A DNA stretch of 64,000 bases, taken from NCBI GenBank assembly GCA_964016885.1, contig OZ024742.1:5151957-5215956 (forward strand), in the 5' to 3' direction. This document shows, piece by piece, positions 1 through 19,999 of the stretch. How positions within the stretch are numbered: position 1 is the first letter of the stretch; every line of letters begins with the position of its first letter. The position numbers were made by a program, and so were the translations under genes. The DNA comes from Eledone cirrhosa (taxonomy: Eukaryota; Mollusca; Cephalopoda; Octopoda; Eledonidae). The notes beneath the pieces were generated by a model. It saw only the letters and a list, made by a program, of their open reading frames with translations. It had not been told where the DNA came from and did not search any database.

Positions 1-3000
1 CTACACCACTACCAGACACTAAACCACTACAACACATCACACCACTACCAGACACTACCCCACTACCAGACAATACACCACTACCACACACTCCACCACT
101 ACCTGACAATACACCACTACCACACACTACACCACTACCACACACTACACCACTACCAGACACTACACCACTACCACACACTACACCACTACCAGATACT
201 AAACCACTACCACACACTACACCACTACCAGATACTACACCACTACCACACACTACACCAATAACACCAATACCAGACACTACACCTCTACCACACACTA
301 CACCACTACCAGACAATACACCACTACCACACAATACACCGCTACCACACACTACGCCACTACCCGACACTGAACCACTACCAGACACTACACAATACCA
401 GACACTACACCACTACCACACACTACACCACTACCACACACTGCAACACTACCAGACACTACACCAGTCCCACACACTACACCACTACCAGACGCTACAC
501 CACTACCAGACACTACACCACTACAACACACTACACCACTACCAGACACTACACCACTACCAGACACTAAACCACTACCACACACTATACCACTACCAGA
601 CACTACACCACTACCAGACACTACACCACTACAACACACTACACCACTACCAGACACTACACCACTACCGGTCACTACACCACTACCAGACACTACACCA
701 CTAGCAGACACTACATCACTACCAGACACTACACCACTACCTGACACTACACCACTACCAGACACTACACCACTACAACACACTACACCACTACCAGACA
801 CTACACCACTACCAGACACTACACCACTACCAGACGCTACACCACTACCACACACTACACCACTACCACACACTAAACCACTACCAGACGCTACACCACT
901 ACCAGACACTACACAATTACCATACACTACACCACTACCAGACACTACACCACTACCAGACACTACAACACTGCCAGACACTACACCAGTACCACACACT
1001 ACACCAATACCATACACTACACCACTACCAGACACTACACAATTACCAGACACTACACCACTACCAGACACTACAACACTGCCAATTACTACACCACTAC
1101 ATCACACTACACCACTACCAGACACTACACCACTGCCAGACACTACACCACTACAACACACTACACCAATACCACACACTAAACCACTACCAGACACTAC
1201 ACCACTGCCAGACACTACACCACTACAACACACTACACCACTACCAGACACTACACCACTACCAGAGAGTACACCACTACCAGACACTACACCACTACCA
1301 GACACTACACCACTAGCAGACACTACAAAACTACTACACACTACACCACTACCAGACACTACAACACTACAACACACAACACCACTACAAGACACTACAC
1401 CACTACCAGACACTACACCACTACAACACACTACACCGCTACCAGACACTACCCTACTACCAGACACTACAGCACTACAACACACTACACCACTAACAGA
1501 CACTACACCAATACCACACACTACACCACTACCACGCACTACACCACTACCACACACTACACCACTACTAAACACTACCCCACTACCAGACACTACACCA
1601 CTACAACACACTCCACCACTACCACACACTACACCACTACCACACACTACACCACTACCACACACTACACAACTACCAGACACTACACCACTACCACACA
1701 CTACACCATTACCACACACTACACCACTACCAGACACTACACCACTACAAGACACTACACCACTACCAGACACTACACCACTACCAGACACTACACCACT
1801 ACCACACACTACACCACTACCACACACTACACCACTAACAGACACTACACCACTACCACACACTACACCACTACCAGACACTACACCACTACCACACACT
1901 ACACCACTACAAGTCACTACACCAATGCCAGACACTACACCATTACCAGACACTACACCACTACCACACACTACACCACTACAAGTCACTACACCAATGC
2001 CAGACACTACACCACTACCAGACACTACACCACTACAACATACTACACCACTACAAGACACTACACCACTACCACACACTACACCACTACCAGACACTAC
2101 ACCACTGCCAGACACTACACCACTAAAAGACACTACACCACTACAACACACTACACCACTACCAGACACTACACCACTACCAGAGAGTACACCACTCCCA
2201 GACACTACACCACTACCAGACACTACACCACTACCAGAGAGTACACCACTACCAGACACTACACCACTACCAGACACTACACCACTACCACACACTACAC
2301 TACTAGCAGACACTACACAACTACTACACACTACACCACTACAACACACTACACCACTGACACACACTACACCACTACCAGACACTACAACACACAACAC
2401 CACTACAAGACACTACACCACTACCAGACACTACACCACTACAACACACTACAACGCTACCAGACACTGCCCTACTACCAGACACTACAGCACTACAACA
2501 CACTACACCACTAACAGACACTACACCAATACCACACACTACACCATTACCACACACTACACCACTACCAGACAATACACCACTACAAGACACTACACCA
2601 CTACCAGACACTACACCACTACCAGACACTACACCACTACCACACACTACACCACTACCAGACACTACACCACTATAACACACTACACCACTACCAGACA
2701 CTACACCACTACCAGACACTACACCACTACCAGACACTACACAATTACCAGACACTACACCACTACCAGACACTACACCACTACAACACACTACACCACT
2801 ACTAAACACTACACCACTACCAGACACTACGCCACTTCCACACACTACACCACTACCACACACTACACCACTACCACACACTACGCCATTACCACACACT
2901 ACACCACTACCAGACACTTCACCACTACCACACACTGCACCACTACCAGACACTACACCACTAACAGACACTACACCACTAACAGACACTACACCACTAC

Positions 3001-6000
3001 AACACACTACACCATTACCAGACACTACACCACTACCAGACACTACACCACTACCAGACACTACACCACTACCAAACACTACACCACTACCAGACACTAC
3101 ACCACTACCACACAATACACCACTACCAGACACTACACCACTACCGGACGCTACACCACTACCACACACTACACCACTACCAGACGCTACAGCACTGCCA
3201 GACATTACACCACTACCAGACACTACACAACTACCACACACTACAAAACTACCACACACTACACCACTACCAGACACTAAACCACTACCACACACTACAC
3301 CACTACCAGACACTACACCACTACCAGACACTACACCACTACCATACACTACACCGCTACCAGACACTACACCACTACCAGACACTACAACACTGCCAGA
3401 CACTACACCAGTACCACACACTACACCAGTACCACACACTACACCACTACCAGACACTACACCACTACCAGACACTACACCACTACCAGACACTACACGA
3501 CTACCAGATACTACACAACTACCAGACACTACAACACTGCAAGACACTACACAACTACCACACACTACACCAGTACCACACACTGCACCACTACAACACA
3601 CTACACCACTACCAGACACTACACCACTGCCAGACACTACACCACATCCAGACACTAAACCATTACCAGACACTACACCACTGCCAGACACTACACCATT
3701 ACAACACACTACACCACTACCAGACACCACACCACTACAACACACTACACCACTATCAGACACTACACCACTACCAGACACTACACCAATACCAGACACT
3801 ACAACACTGCCAGACACTACACCACTACAACACACTACACCGCTACCAGACACTACACCACTACCAGACACTACACCACTACCAGACACTACACCACTAC
3901 CACACACTACACCACTACCAGACACTACAACACTGCCAGATACTACACCACTACAACACACTACACCACTACCAGACACTACACCACTACCACACACTAC
4001 ACAACTACCAGACACTACACCACTGCCAGACACTACACCACTACAACACACTACACCAATACCACACACTACACCACTACCAGACACTACACTACTGCCA
4101 GACACTACACCACTACAACACACTACACCACTACCAGACACTACACCACTACCAGAGAGTACACCAATACCAGACACTACACCACTACCAGACACTACAC
4201 CACTACAACATACTACACCACTACAAGACACTACACCACTACCAGACACTACACCACTACCAGAGAGTACACCACTACCAGACACTACACCACTACCAGA
4301 CACTACACCACTACCACACACTACACCACTAGCAGACACTACACAACTACTACACACTACACCACTACAACACACTACACCACTGACACACACTACACCA
4401 CTACCAGACACTACAACACACAACACCACTACAAGACACTACACCACTACCAGACACTACACCACTACAACACACTACAACGCTACCAGACACTACCCTA
4501 CTACCAAACACTACAGCACTACAACACACTACACCACTAACAGACACTACACCAATACCACACACTACACCACTACCACGCACTACACCACTACCACACA
4601 CTACACCACTACTAAACACTACCCCACTACCAGACACTACACCACTACAACACACTCCACCACTACCACACACTACACCACTACCACACACTACACAACT
4701 ACCAGACACTACACCACTACCACACACTACACCATTACCACACACTACACCACTACCAGACACTACACCACTACAAGTCACTACACCACTGCCAGACACT
4801 ACACCACTACCAGACACTACACATCTACCACACAATACACCACTACCACACACTACGCCACTACCCGACACTGAACCACTACCAGACACTACACAATACC
4901 AGACACTACACCACTACCACACACTACACCACTACCACACACTGCAACACTACCAGACACTACACCAGTCCCACACACTACACCACTACCAGACGCTACA
5001 CCACTACCACACACTACACCACTACCACACACTAAACCACTACCAGACGCTACACCACTACCAGACACTACACCACTACCAGACACTAAACCACTACCAC
5101 ACACTACACCACTACCAGACACTACACCATTACCATACACTACACCACTACCAGACACTACACCACTACCAGACGCTACAACACTACCAGACACTACAAC
5201 ACTGCCAGACACTACACCAGTACCACACACTACACCAATACCATACACTACACCACTACCAGACACTACACCACTACCAGACACTACACCACTACCAGAC
5301 ACTACAACACTGCCAGATACTACACCACTACAACACACTACACCACTACCAGACGCTACAACACTACCACACAATACACCACTACCAGACACTACACCAC
5401 TGCCAGACACTACACCACTAACAGACACTACACCACTGCCACACACTACACCTCTACCACACACTACACCACTACCAGACACTACACCACTACAACACAC
5501 TACACCATTACCAGACACTACACCACTACCACACACTACACCACGACCAGACACTACACCACTGCCAGACACTACAACACACTACACCACTACCAGACAC
5601 TAAACCACTACAACACATCACACCACTACCAGACACTACCCCACTACCAGACAATACACCACTACCACACACTCCACCACTACCTGACACTACACCACTA
5701 CCACACACTACACCACTACCACACACTACACCACTACCAGACACTACACCACTACCACACACTACACCACTACCAGATACTAAACCACTACCACACACTA
5801 CACCACTACCAGATACTACACCACTACCACACACTACACCAATAACACCAATACCAGACACTACACCTCTACCACACACTACACCACTACCAGACAATAC
5901 ACCACTACCACACAATACACCACTACCACACACTACGCCACTACCCGACACTGAACCACTACCAGACACTACACAATACCAGACACTACACCACTACCAC

Positions 6001-9000
6001 ACACTACACCACTACCACACACTGCAACACTACCAGACACTACACCAGTCCCACACACTACACAACTACCAGACGCTACACCACTACCAGACACTACACC
6101 ACTACAACACACTACACCACTACCAGACACTACACCACTACCAGACACTAAACCACTACCACACACTATACCACTACCAGACACTACACCACTACCAGAC
6201 ACTACACCACTACAACACACTACACCACTACCAGACACTACACCACTACCGGACACTACACCACTACCAGACACTACACCACTAGCAAACACTACATCAC
6301 TACCAGACACTACACCACTACCTGACACTACACCACTACCAGACACTACACCACTACAACCCACTACACCACTACCAGACACTACACCACTACCAGACAC
6401 TACACCACTACCAGACGCTACACCACTACCACACACTACACCACTACCACACACTAAACCACTACCAGGCGCTACACCACTACCAGACACTACACCACTA
6501 CCAGACACTAAACCACTACCACACACTACACCACTACCAGACACTACACCATTACCATACACTACACCACTACCAGACACTACACCACTACCAGACACTA
6601 CAACACTGCCAGACACTACACCAGTACCACACACTACACCAATACCATACACTACACCACTACCAGACACTACACCACTACCAGACACTACACCACTACC
6701 AGACACTACAACACTGCCAGATACTACACCACTACATCACACTACACCACTACCAGACACTACACCACTGCCAGACACTACACCACTACAACACACTACA
6801 CCAATACCACACACTAAACCACTACCAGACACTACACCACTGCCAGACACAACACCACTACAACACACTACACCACTACCAGACACTACACCACTACCAG
6901 AGAGTACACCACTACCAGACACTACACCACTACCAGACACTACACCACTAGCAGACACTACAATACTACTACACACTACACCACTACCAGACACTACAGC
7001 ACTACAACACACTACACCACTAACAGACAATACACCAATACCACACACTCCACCACTACCACACACTACACCACTACCACACACTACACCACTACCACAC
7101 ACTACACAACTACCAGACACTACACCACTACCACACACTACACCATTACCACACACTACACCACTACCAGACACTACACCACTACAAGACACTACACCAC
7201 TACCAGACACTACACCACTACCAGACACTACACCACTACCACACACTACACCACTACCACACACTACACCACTAACAGACACTACACCACTACCACACAC
7301 TACACCACTACCAGACACTACACCACTACCACACACTACACCACTACAAGTCACTACACCAATGCCAGACACTACACCACTACCAGACACTACACATCTA
7401 CCACACACTACACCACTACCAGACACTACACCACTGCCAGACACTACACCACTAACAGACACTACACCACTACAACACACTACACCACTACCAGACACTA
7501 CACCACTACCAGAGAGTACACCACTCCCAGACACTACACCACTACCAGACACTACACCACTACCAGAGAGTACACCACTACCAGACACTACACCACTACC
7601 AGACATTACACCACTACCACACACTACACCACTAGCAGACACTACACAACTACTACACACTACACCACTACAACACACAACACCACTGACACACACTACA
7701 CCACTACCAGACACTACAACACACAACACCACTACAAGACACTACACCACTACCAGACACTACACCACTACAACACACTACAACGCTACCAGACACTACC
7801 CTACTACCAGACACTACAGCACTACAACACACTACACCACTAACAGACACTACACCAATACCACACACTACACCACTACCACGCACTACACCACTACCAC
7901 ACACTACACCACTACTAAACACTACCCCACTACCAGACACTACACCACTACAACACACTCCACCACTACCACACACTACACCACTACCACACACTACACA
8001 ACTACCAGACACTACACCACTACCACACACTACACCATTACCACACACTACACCACTACCAGACACTACACCACTACAAGTCACTACACCACTGCCAGAC
8101 ACTACACCACTACCAGACACTACACATCTACCACACACTACACCACTACCAGACACTACACCACTGCCAGACACTACACCACTAACAGACACTACAACAC
8201 TGCCAGACACTACACCACTACAACACACTACACAACTACCAGACACTACACCACTACCACACACTACACCACTACCACACACTACACCACTAACAGACAC
8301 TACACCACTACCATACACTACACCACTACCACACACTACACCACTACCACACACTACACCACTACAAGTCACTACACCACGGCCAGACACTACACCACAG
8401 CCAGACACTACACCACTAACAGACACTACACCACTGCCACACACTACACCTCTACCACACACTACACCACTACCAGACACTACACCACTACAACACACTA
8501 CACCATTACCAGACACTACACCACTATCACACACTACACCACGACCAGACACTACACCACTGCCAGACACTACAACACACTACACCACTACCAGACACTA
8601 CACCACTACAACACATCACACCACTACCAGACACTACCCCACTACCAGACAATACACCACTACCACACACTCCACCACTACCTGACACTACACCACTACC
8701 ACACACTACACCTCTACCACACACTACACGACTACCAGACACTACACCACTACCACACACTACACCACTACCAGATACTAAACCACTACCACACACTACA
8801 CCACTACCAGATACTACACCACTACCACACACTACACCAATAACACCAATACCAGACACTACACCTCTACCACACACTACACCACTACCATACAATACAC
8901 CACTACCACACACTACACCACTACCACACACTACACCACTATCAGACACTAAACCACTACCAGACACTACACAATACCAGACACTACACCACTACCACAC

Positions 9001-10240
9001 ACTACACCACTACCACACACTGCAACACTACCAGACACTACACCACTACCGGACACTACACCACTACCACACACTACACCACTACCAGACGCTACACCAC
9101 TACCAGACACTACACCACTACCAGACACTAAACCACTACCACACACTACACAACGACCAGACACTACACCACTGCCAGACACTACAACACACTACACCAC
9201 TACCAGACACTAAACCACTACAACACATCACACCACTACCAGACACTACCCCACTACCAGACAATACACCACTACCACACACTCCACCACTACCTGACAC
9301 TACACCACTACCACACACTACACCACTACCACACACTACACCACTACCAGACACTACACCACTACCACACACTACACCACTACCAGATACTAAACCACTA
9401 CCACACACTACACCACTACCAGATACTACACCACTACCACACACTACACCAATAACACCAATACCAGACACTACACCACTACCACACACTACACCACTAC
9501 CACACACTGCAACACTACCAGACACTACACCAGTCCCACACACTACACCACTACCAGACGCTACACCACTACCAGACACTACACCACTACAACACACTAC
9601 ACCACTACCAGACACTACACCACTACCAGACACTAAACCACTACCACACACTATACCACTACCAGACACTACACCACTACCAGACACTACACCACTACAA
9701 CACACTACACCACTACCAGACACTACACCACTACCGGACACTACACCACTACCAGACACTACACCACTAGCAGACACTACATCACTACCAGACACTACAC
9801 CACTACCTGACACTACACCACTACCAGACACTACACCACTACAACACACTACACCGCTACCAGACACTACACCACTACCAGACACTACACCACTACCAGA
9901 CGCTACACCACTACCACACACTACACCACTACCACACACTAAACCACTACCAGACGCTACACCACTACCAGACACTACACCACTACCAGACACTAAACCA
10001 CTACCGCACACTACACCACTACCAGACACTACACCATTACCATACACTACACCACTACCAGACACTACACCACTACCAGACACTACAACACTGCCAGACA
10101 CTACACCAGTACCACACACTACACCAATACCATACACTACGCCACTACCAGACACTACACCACTACCAGACACTACACCACTACCAGACACTACAACACT
10201 GCCAGATACTACACCACTACATCACACTACACCACTACCA
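1..10240. repeat. Higher-order repeat, left part of the minisatellite, three copies
   Basis: The same ordered string of unit variants starts at 1, 5582 and 9192. A marker insertion, ATAACACCAATACC, lies at 261, 5842 and 9452, exactly 5,581 and 3,610 bp apart, with another copy at 8840. Further along, the offsets change by whole units (5,581 becomes 5,635, a 54-bp or three-unit gain), so copies differ by gain or loss of 18-bp units as well as by point changes. A diverged version of the marker is at 35684. Confidence 0.85.
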
Positions 10241-13014
10241 GACACTACACCACTGCCAGACACTACACCACTACAACACACTACACCAATACCACACACT
10301 AAACCACTACCAGACGCTACACCACTGCCAGACACTACACCACTACAACACACTACACCACTCCCAGACACTACACCACTACCAGAGAGTACACCACTAC
10401 CAGACACTACACCACTACCAGACACTACACCACTAGCAGACACTACAAAACTACTACACACTGCACCACTACCAGACACTACACCACTACAACACACAAC
10501 ACCACTACAAGACACTACACCACTACCAGACACTACACCACTACAACACACTACACCGCTACCAGACACTACCCTACTACCAGACACTACAGCACTACAA
10601 CACACTACACCACTAACAGACACTACACCAATACCACACACTACACCACTACCACGCACTACACCACTACCATACACTACACCACTACTAAACACTACCC
10701 CACTACCAGACACTACACCACTACAACACACTCCACCACTACCACACACTACACCACTACCACACACTACACCACTACCACACACTACACAACTACCAGA
10801 CACTACACCACTACCACACACTACGCCATTACCACACACTACACCACTACCAGACACTACACCACTACAAGACACTACAGCACTACCAGACACTACACCA
10901 CTACCAGACACTACACCACTACCACACACTACACCACTACCACACACTACACCACTAACAGACACTACACCACTACCACACACTACACCACTACCAGACA
11001 CTACACCACTACCACACACTACACCACTACAAGTCACTACACCAATGCCAGACACTACACCACTACCAGACACTACACATCTACCACACACTACACCACT
11101 ACCAGACACTACAACACTGCCAGACACTACACCACTAACAGACACTACACCACTACAACACACTACACCACTACCAGACACTACACCACTACCAGAGAGT
11201 ACACCACTCCCAGACACTACACCACTACCAGACACTACACCACTACAACACACTACACCACTACAAGACACTACACCACTACCAGACACTACAGCACTAC
11301 AACACACTACACCGCTACCAGACACTATCCCACTACCAGACACTACAGCACTACAACACACTACACCACTACCAGCAGACACTACACAACTACCACACAC
11401 TACACCACTACCACACACTACACAACTACCACACACTACACCACTACCAGACACTACACCACTACCAGACACTACACCACTACCAGACACTACACCACTA
11501 CAACACTCTACACCACTACCAGACACTACACCACTAACAGACACTACACCACTACCACACACTACACCATTACCAGACACTACACCACTACCAGACACTA
11601 CACCACTTCCAAACACTACACCACTACCACACACTACACCACTACCACACACTACACAACTACCAGACACTACACCACTACAACACACTACACCACTACC
11701 AGACACTACACCACTACCAGACACTACAGCACTACAACACACTACACCACTACCAGACACTACACCACTACCACACACTGCACCACTACCAGACACTACA
11801 CCACTACAAAATCTACACCACTACCAGACACTACACCACTACCGGACACTACACCACTACCACACACTACACCACAACCAGACACTACACCACTACCAGA
11901 CACTACACTACTACCAGACACTACAACACTGCCAGACACTACACCACTCACACACTACACCGCTACCAGACACTACACCACTATCAGACACTACACCACT
12001 ACCAGACACTACACCACTACCACACACTACACCACTACCAGACACTACAACACTGCCAGATACTACACCACTACAACACACTACACCACTACCAGACACT
12101 ACACCACTAACACACACTACACCACTACCAGACACTACACCACTGCCAGACACTACACCACTACAACACACTACACCAATACCACACACTACACCTCTAC
12201 CAGACACTACACTACTGCCAGACACTATACCACTACAACACACTACACCACTACCAGACACTACACCACTACCAGAGAGTACACCACTGCCAGACACTAC
12301 ACCACTACGAGACACTACACCATTTCAACACACTACACCACTACAAGACACTACACCACTACCAGACACTACAGCACTACAACACACTACACAGCTACCA
12401 GACACTACCCCACTACCAGACACTACAGCACTACAACACACTACACCACTACCACACACTACAAACTACCAGACACTACACCACTACCACACACTACACA
12501 ACTACCACACACTACACCACTACCAGACACTACACCACTACCACACACTACACCACTACCAGACACTACACCACTACCAGACACTACACCACTACAACAC
12601 TCTACACCACTACCAGACACTACACCACTACCAGACACTACACCACTACCACACACTACACCATTACCAGACACTACACCACTACTAGACACTACACCAC
12701 TTCCACACACTACACCACTACCACACACTACACCACTACCACATACTACACAACTACCAGACGCTACACCACTACAACACACTACACCACTACCAGACAC
12801 TACACCACTACCAGACACTACACCACTACAACACACTACACCACTACCAGACACTACACCACTAACACACACTGCACCACTACCAGACACTACACCACTA
12901 CCAGACACTAACCACTACAACACACTACACCATTACCCGACACTACAGCACTACAACACACTACACCACTACCAGACACTACACCACTACCAGACACTAA
13001 AACACTACCAGACA

Positions 13015-16000
13015 CTACACCACTAAACATACTACACCACTACCAGACACTACACCTCTACCACACACTACACCACTACCACACACTACACCACTACCAC
13101 ACACTACACCACTAACAGACACTACACCACTACCACACACTACACCACTACCAGACACTACACCACTACCACACACTACACCACTACAAGTCACTACACC
13201 ACTGCCAGACACTACACCACTACCAGACACTACACATCTACCACACACTACACCACTACCAGACACTACACCACTGCCATACACTACACCACTAACAGAC
13301 ACTACACCACTACAACACGCTACACAACTACCAGAAACTACACCACTACCACACACTACCCCACTACCACACACTACACCACTAACAGACACTACAAAAC
13401 TACCACACACTACACCACTACCACACACTACACTACACCACTACCACACACTACACCACACTACGCCACTACAAGTCACTACACCACTGCCAGACACTAC
13501 ACCACTACAACACACTACACCACTACCAGACACTACACCACTACCAGACACTACAGCACTACAACACACTACACCACTACCAGACACTACACCACTACCA
13601 CACACTGCACCACTACCAGACACTACACCACTACAAAATCTACACCACTACCAGACACTACACCACTACCGGACACTACACCACTACGACACACTACACC
13701 ACAACCAGACACTACACCACTACCAGACACTACACTACTATCAAACACTACACCACAACACACTACACCATTACCAGACACTACACCACTACAACACACT
13801 ACACCACTACCAGACACTACACCACTACCAGACACGACACCACTACAACACACTACACCACTACCAGACACTACACCACTACCGGACACTACACCACTAC
13901 CACACACTACACCACAACCAGACACTACAACACTACCAGACACTACACTACTATCAGACACTACACCACTACCAGACTCTACACCACTACAACACACTAC
14001 ACCACTACCAGACACTACACCACTACAACACACTACACCACTACTAAACACTACACCACGAACCAGACACTACACCACTACCAGACACTACACCACTACC
14101 ACACACTACACCACTACCAGACACTACACCACTACCACACACTACACCACTACCACACACTACACCACTACCAGACACTGCACCACTACCACACACTACA
14201 CCACTACCAGACACTACACAACTACAACACACTACACCACTACCAGACACTACACCACTACCAGACACTATACCACTGCCACACACTACACCACTACCAG
14301 ACACTACACCACTACCAGACACTACACCACTACAAAATCTACACCACTACCAGACACTACACCACTACCGGACACTACACCACTACCACACACTACACCA
14401 CAACCAGACACTACACCACTACCAGACACTACACTACTATCAGACACTACACTACTATCAGACACTACACCACTACCAGACACTACACCACTACAACACA
14501 CTACACCACTACCAGACACTACACCACTACAACACACTACACCACTACAAAACACTACAGCACTACAACGCACTACACCACTACCAGACACTACACCACT
14601 ACCACACACTACACCACTACCACACACTACACCACTACCACACACTACACCACTACCAGACACTACACCACTTCAACACACTACACCACTACCAGACACA
14701 ATAGCACTACCAGACACTATACCACTATCTCACACTATACCACTACCAGACACTACTCCACTACCACACACTACACCACTACCACACACTACACCACTAC
14801 CAGACACTACACAACTACAAGACGCTACAACACTACCAGACACTACACCACTACCAGACACTAAAACACTACCAGACACTACACAACTACCAGACACTAC
14901 ACCACTACCACACACTACACCACTACCACACACAACACCACTAACAGACACTACACCACTACCACACACTACACCACTATCAGACACTACACCACTACCA
15001 CACACTACACCACTACAAGTCACTACACCACTGCCAGACACTACACCACTACCAGACACTACACATCTACCACACACTACACCACTACCAGACACTACAC
15101 CACTGCCAGACACTACACCACTAACAGACACTACACCACTACAACACGCTACACAACTACCAGAAACTACACCACTACCACACACTACCCCACTACCACA
15201 CACTACACCACTACCAGACACTACACTACTACCAGACACTACAACACTGCCAGACACTACACCACTCACACACTACACCGCTACCAGACACTACACCACT
15301 ATCAGACACTACACCACTACCAGACACTAAACCACTACCACACACTACACCACTACCAGACACTACAACACTGCCAGATACTACACCACTACAACACACT
15401 ACACCACTACCAGACACTACACCACTAACACACACTACACCACTACCAGACACTACACCACTGCCAGACACTACACCACTACAACACACTACACCAATAC
15501 CACACACTACACCTCTACCAGACACTACACTACTGCCAGACACTACACCACTACAACACACTACACCACTACCAGACACTACACCACTACCAGAGAGTAC
15601 ACCACTGCCAGACACTACACCACTACGAGACACTACACCACTACAACACACTACACCACTACAAGACACTACACCATTACCAGACACTACAGCACTACAA
15701 CACACTACACAACTACCAGACACTACCCCACTACCAGACACTACAGCACTACAACACACTACACCACTACCACACACTACAAACTACCAGACACTACACC
15801 ACCACCACACACTACACAACTACCACACACTACACCACTACCAGACACTACACCACTACCACACACTACACCACTACCAGACACTACACCACTACCAGAC
15901 ACTACACCACTACAACACTCTACACCATTACCAGACACTACACCACTACCTGACACTACACCACTACCAGACACTACACCACTACCACACACTACACCAT

Positions 16001-17240
16001 TACCAGACACTACACCACTACTAGACACTACACCACTTCCACACACTACACCACTACCACACACTACACCACTACCACATACTACACAACTACCAGACGC
16101 TACACCACTACAACACACTACACCACTACCAGACACTACACCACTACCAGACACTACACCACTACAACACACTACACCACTACCAGACACTACACCACTA
16201 ACACACACTGCACCACTACCAGACGCTACACCACTACCAGACACTACACCACTACAACACACTACACCATTACCAGACACTACACCACTACAACACACTA
16301 CACCACTACCAGACACTACACCACTACCAGACACTAAAACACTACCAGACACTACACCACTAAACATACTACACCACTACCAGACACTACACCTCTACCA
16401 CAAACTACACCACTACCAGACACTACACCACTACAACACACTACACCACTACCAGACACTACACCACTAACACACACTGCACCACTACCAGACGCTACAC
16501 CACTACCAGACACTACACCACTACAACACACTACACCATTACCAGACACTACACCACTACAACACACTACACCACTACCAGACACTACACCACTACCAGA
16601 CACTAAAACACTACCAGACACTACACCACTAAACATACTACACCACTACCAGACACTACACCTCTACCACACACTACACCACTACCACACACTACACCAC
16701 TACCACACACTACACCACTAACAGACACTACACCACTACCACACACTACACCACTACCAGACACTACACCACTACCACACACTACACCACTACAAGTCAC
16801 TACACCACTGCCAGACACTACACCACTACCAGACACTACACATCTACCACACACTACACCACTACCAGACACTACACCACTGCCAGACACTACACCACTA
16901 ACAGACACTACACCACTACAACACGCTACACAACTACCAGAAACTACACCACTACCACACACTACCCCACTACCACACACTACACCACTAACAGACACTA
17001 CAAAACTACCACACACTACACCACTACCACACACTACACTACACCACTACCACACACTACACCACACTACACCACTACAAGTCACTACACCACTGCCAGA
17101 CACTACACCACTACAACACACTACACCACTACCAGACACTACACCACTACCAGATACTACAGCACTACAACACACTACACCACTACCAGACACTACACCA
17201 CTACCACACACTGCACCACTACCAGACACTACACCACTAC
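13015..17240. repeat. Higher-order repeat, 3,606-bp offset
   Basis: The order of unit variants from about 13015 to 13640 is repeated at 16621-17240. The frame-breaking stretch near 13429-13450 recurs near 17035-17056, and the unit CTACAAAATCTACACC at 13631 recurs at 17237 (also 3,606 bp). Copies differ by few substitutions. Confidence 0.85.
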
Positions 17241-19999
17241 AAAATCTACACCACTACCAGACACTACACCACTACCGGACACTACACCACTACGACACAC
17301 TACACCACAACCAGACACTACACCACTACCAGACACTACACTACTATCAGACACTACACCACAACACACTACACCATTACCAGACACTACACCACTACAA
17401 CACACTACACCACTACCAGACACTACAGCACTACAACACACTACACCGCTACCAGACACTACCCCACTACCAGACACTACAGCACTACAACACACTACAC
17501 CACTACCAGACACTACAAACTACCAGACACTACACCACTACCACACACTACACAACTACCACACACTACACCACTACCAGACACTACACCACTACCACAC
17601 ACTACACCACTACCAGACACTACACCACTACCAGACACTACACCACTACAACACTCTACACCACTACCTGACACTACACCACTACCAGACACTACACCAC
17701 TACCACACACTACACCATTACCAGACACTACACCACTACCAGACACTACACCACTTCCACACACTACACCACTACCACACACTACACCACTACCACACAC
17801 TACACAACTACCAGACACTACACCACTACAACACACTACACCACTACCAGACACTACACCACTACCAGACACTACACCACTACAACACACTACACCACTA
17901 CCAGACACTACACCACTACCACACACTACACCACTACCAGACACTACACCACTACCAGACACTACACCACTACAACACACTACACCATTACCAGACACTA
18001 CACCACTACAACACACTACACCACTACCAGACACTACACCACTACCAGACACGACACCACTACAACACACTACACCACTACCAGACACTACAACACTACC
18101 AGACACTACACTACTATCAGACACTACACCACTACCAGACACTACACCACTACAACACGCTACACCACTACCAGACACTACACCACTACAACACACTACA
18201 CCACTACTAAACACTACACCACGAACCAGACACTACACCACTACCAGACACTACACCACTACCACACACTACACCACTACCACACACTACACCACTACCA
18301 GACACTGCACCACTACCACACACTACACCACTACCAGACACTACACCACTACAACACACTACACCACTACCAGACACTACACCACTACCAGACACTATAC
18401 CACTGCCACACACTACACCACTACCAGACACTACACCACTACCAGACACTACACCACTACAAAATCTACACCACTACCAGACACTACACCACTACCAGAC
18501 ACTACACCACTACCGGACACTACACCACTACCACACACTACACCACAACCAGACACTACACCACTACCAGACACTTCACTACTATCAGACACTACACTAC
18601 TATCAGACACTACACCACTACCAGACACTACACCACTACAACACTCTACACCAATACCAGACACTACACCACTACAACGCACTACACCACTACCAGACAC
18701 TACACCACTAGCAGACACTACAGCACTACAACGCACTACACAACTACCAGACACTACACCACTACCACACACTACACCACTACCACACACTACACCACTA
18801 CCAGACCCCTACACCACTTCAACACACTACACCACTACCAGACACTATAGCACTACCAGACACTATACCACTATCTCACACTATACCACTACCAGACACT
18901 ACTCCACTACCACACACTACACCACTACCACACACTACACCACTACCAGAGACTACACAACTACAAGACGCTACAACACTACCAGACACTACACCACTAC
19001 CAGACACTACAACACTGCCAGACACTACACCACTACAACACACTACACCGCTACCAGACACGACACCACTACCAGACACTACACCACTACCAGACACTAC
19101 ACCACTACCACACACTACACCACTACCAGACACTATAACACTGCCAGATACTACACAACTACAACACACTACACCACTACCAGACACTACACCACTACCA
19201 CACACTACACCACTACCAGACACTACACCACTGCCAGACACTACACCACTACAACACACTACACCAATACCACACACTACACCACTACCAGACACTACAC
19301 TACTGCCAGACACTACACCACTACAACACACTACACCACTACCAGACACTACACCACTACCAGAGAGTACACCACTGCCAGACACTACACCACTACCAGA
19401 CAATACACCACTACAACACACTACACCACTACAAGACACTACACCACTACCAGACACTACAGCACTACAACACACTACACCGCTACCAGACACTACCCCA
19501 CTACCAGACACTACAGCACTACAACGCACAACACCACTACCAGACACTACACAACTACCACACACTACACCACTACAACACACTACACAACTACCACACA
19601 CTACACCACTACCAGACACTACACCACTACCACACACTCCACCACTACCAGACACTACACCACTACCAGACACTACACCACTACAACACTCTACACCACA
19701 ACCAGACACTACACCACTACCAGACACTACACCACTACCACACACTACACCATTACCAGACACTACACCACTACCAGACACTACACCACTTCCACACACT
19801 ACACCACTACCACACACTACACCACTACCACACACTACACAACTACCAGACACTACACCACTACAACACACTACACCACTACCAGACACTACACCACTAC
19901 CAGACACTACAGCACTACAACACACTACACCACTACCAGACACTACACCACTACCACACCCTGCACCACTACCAGACACTACACCACTACCAGACACTA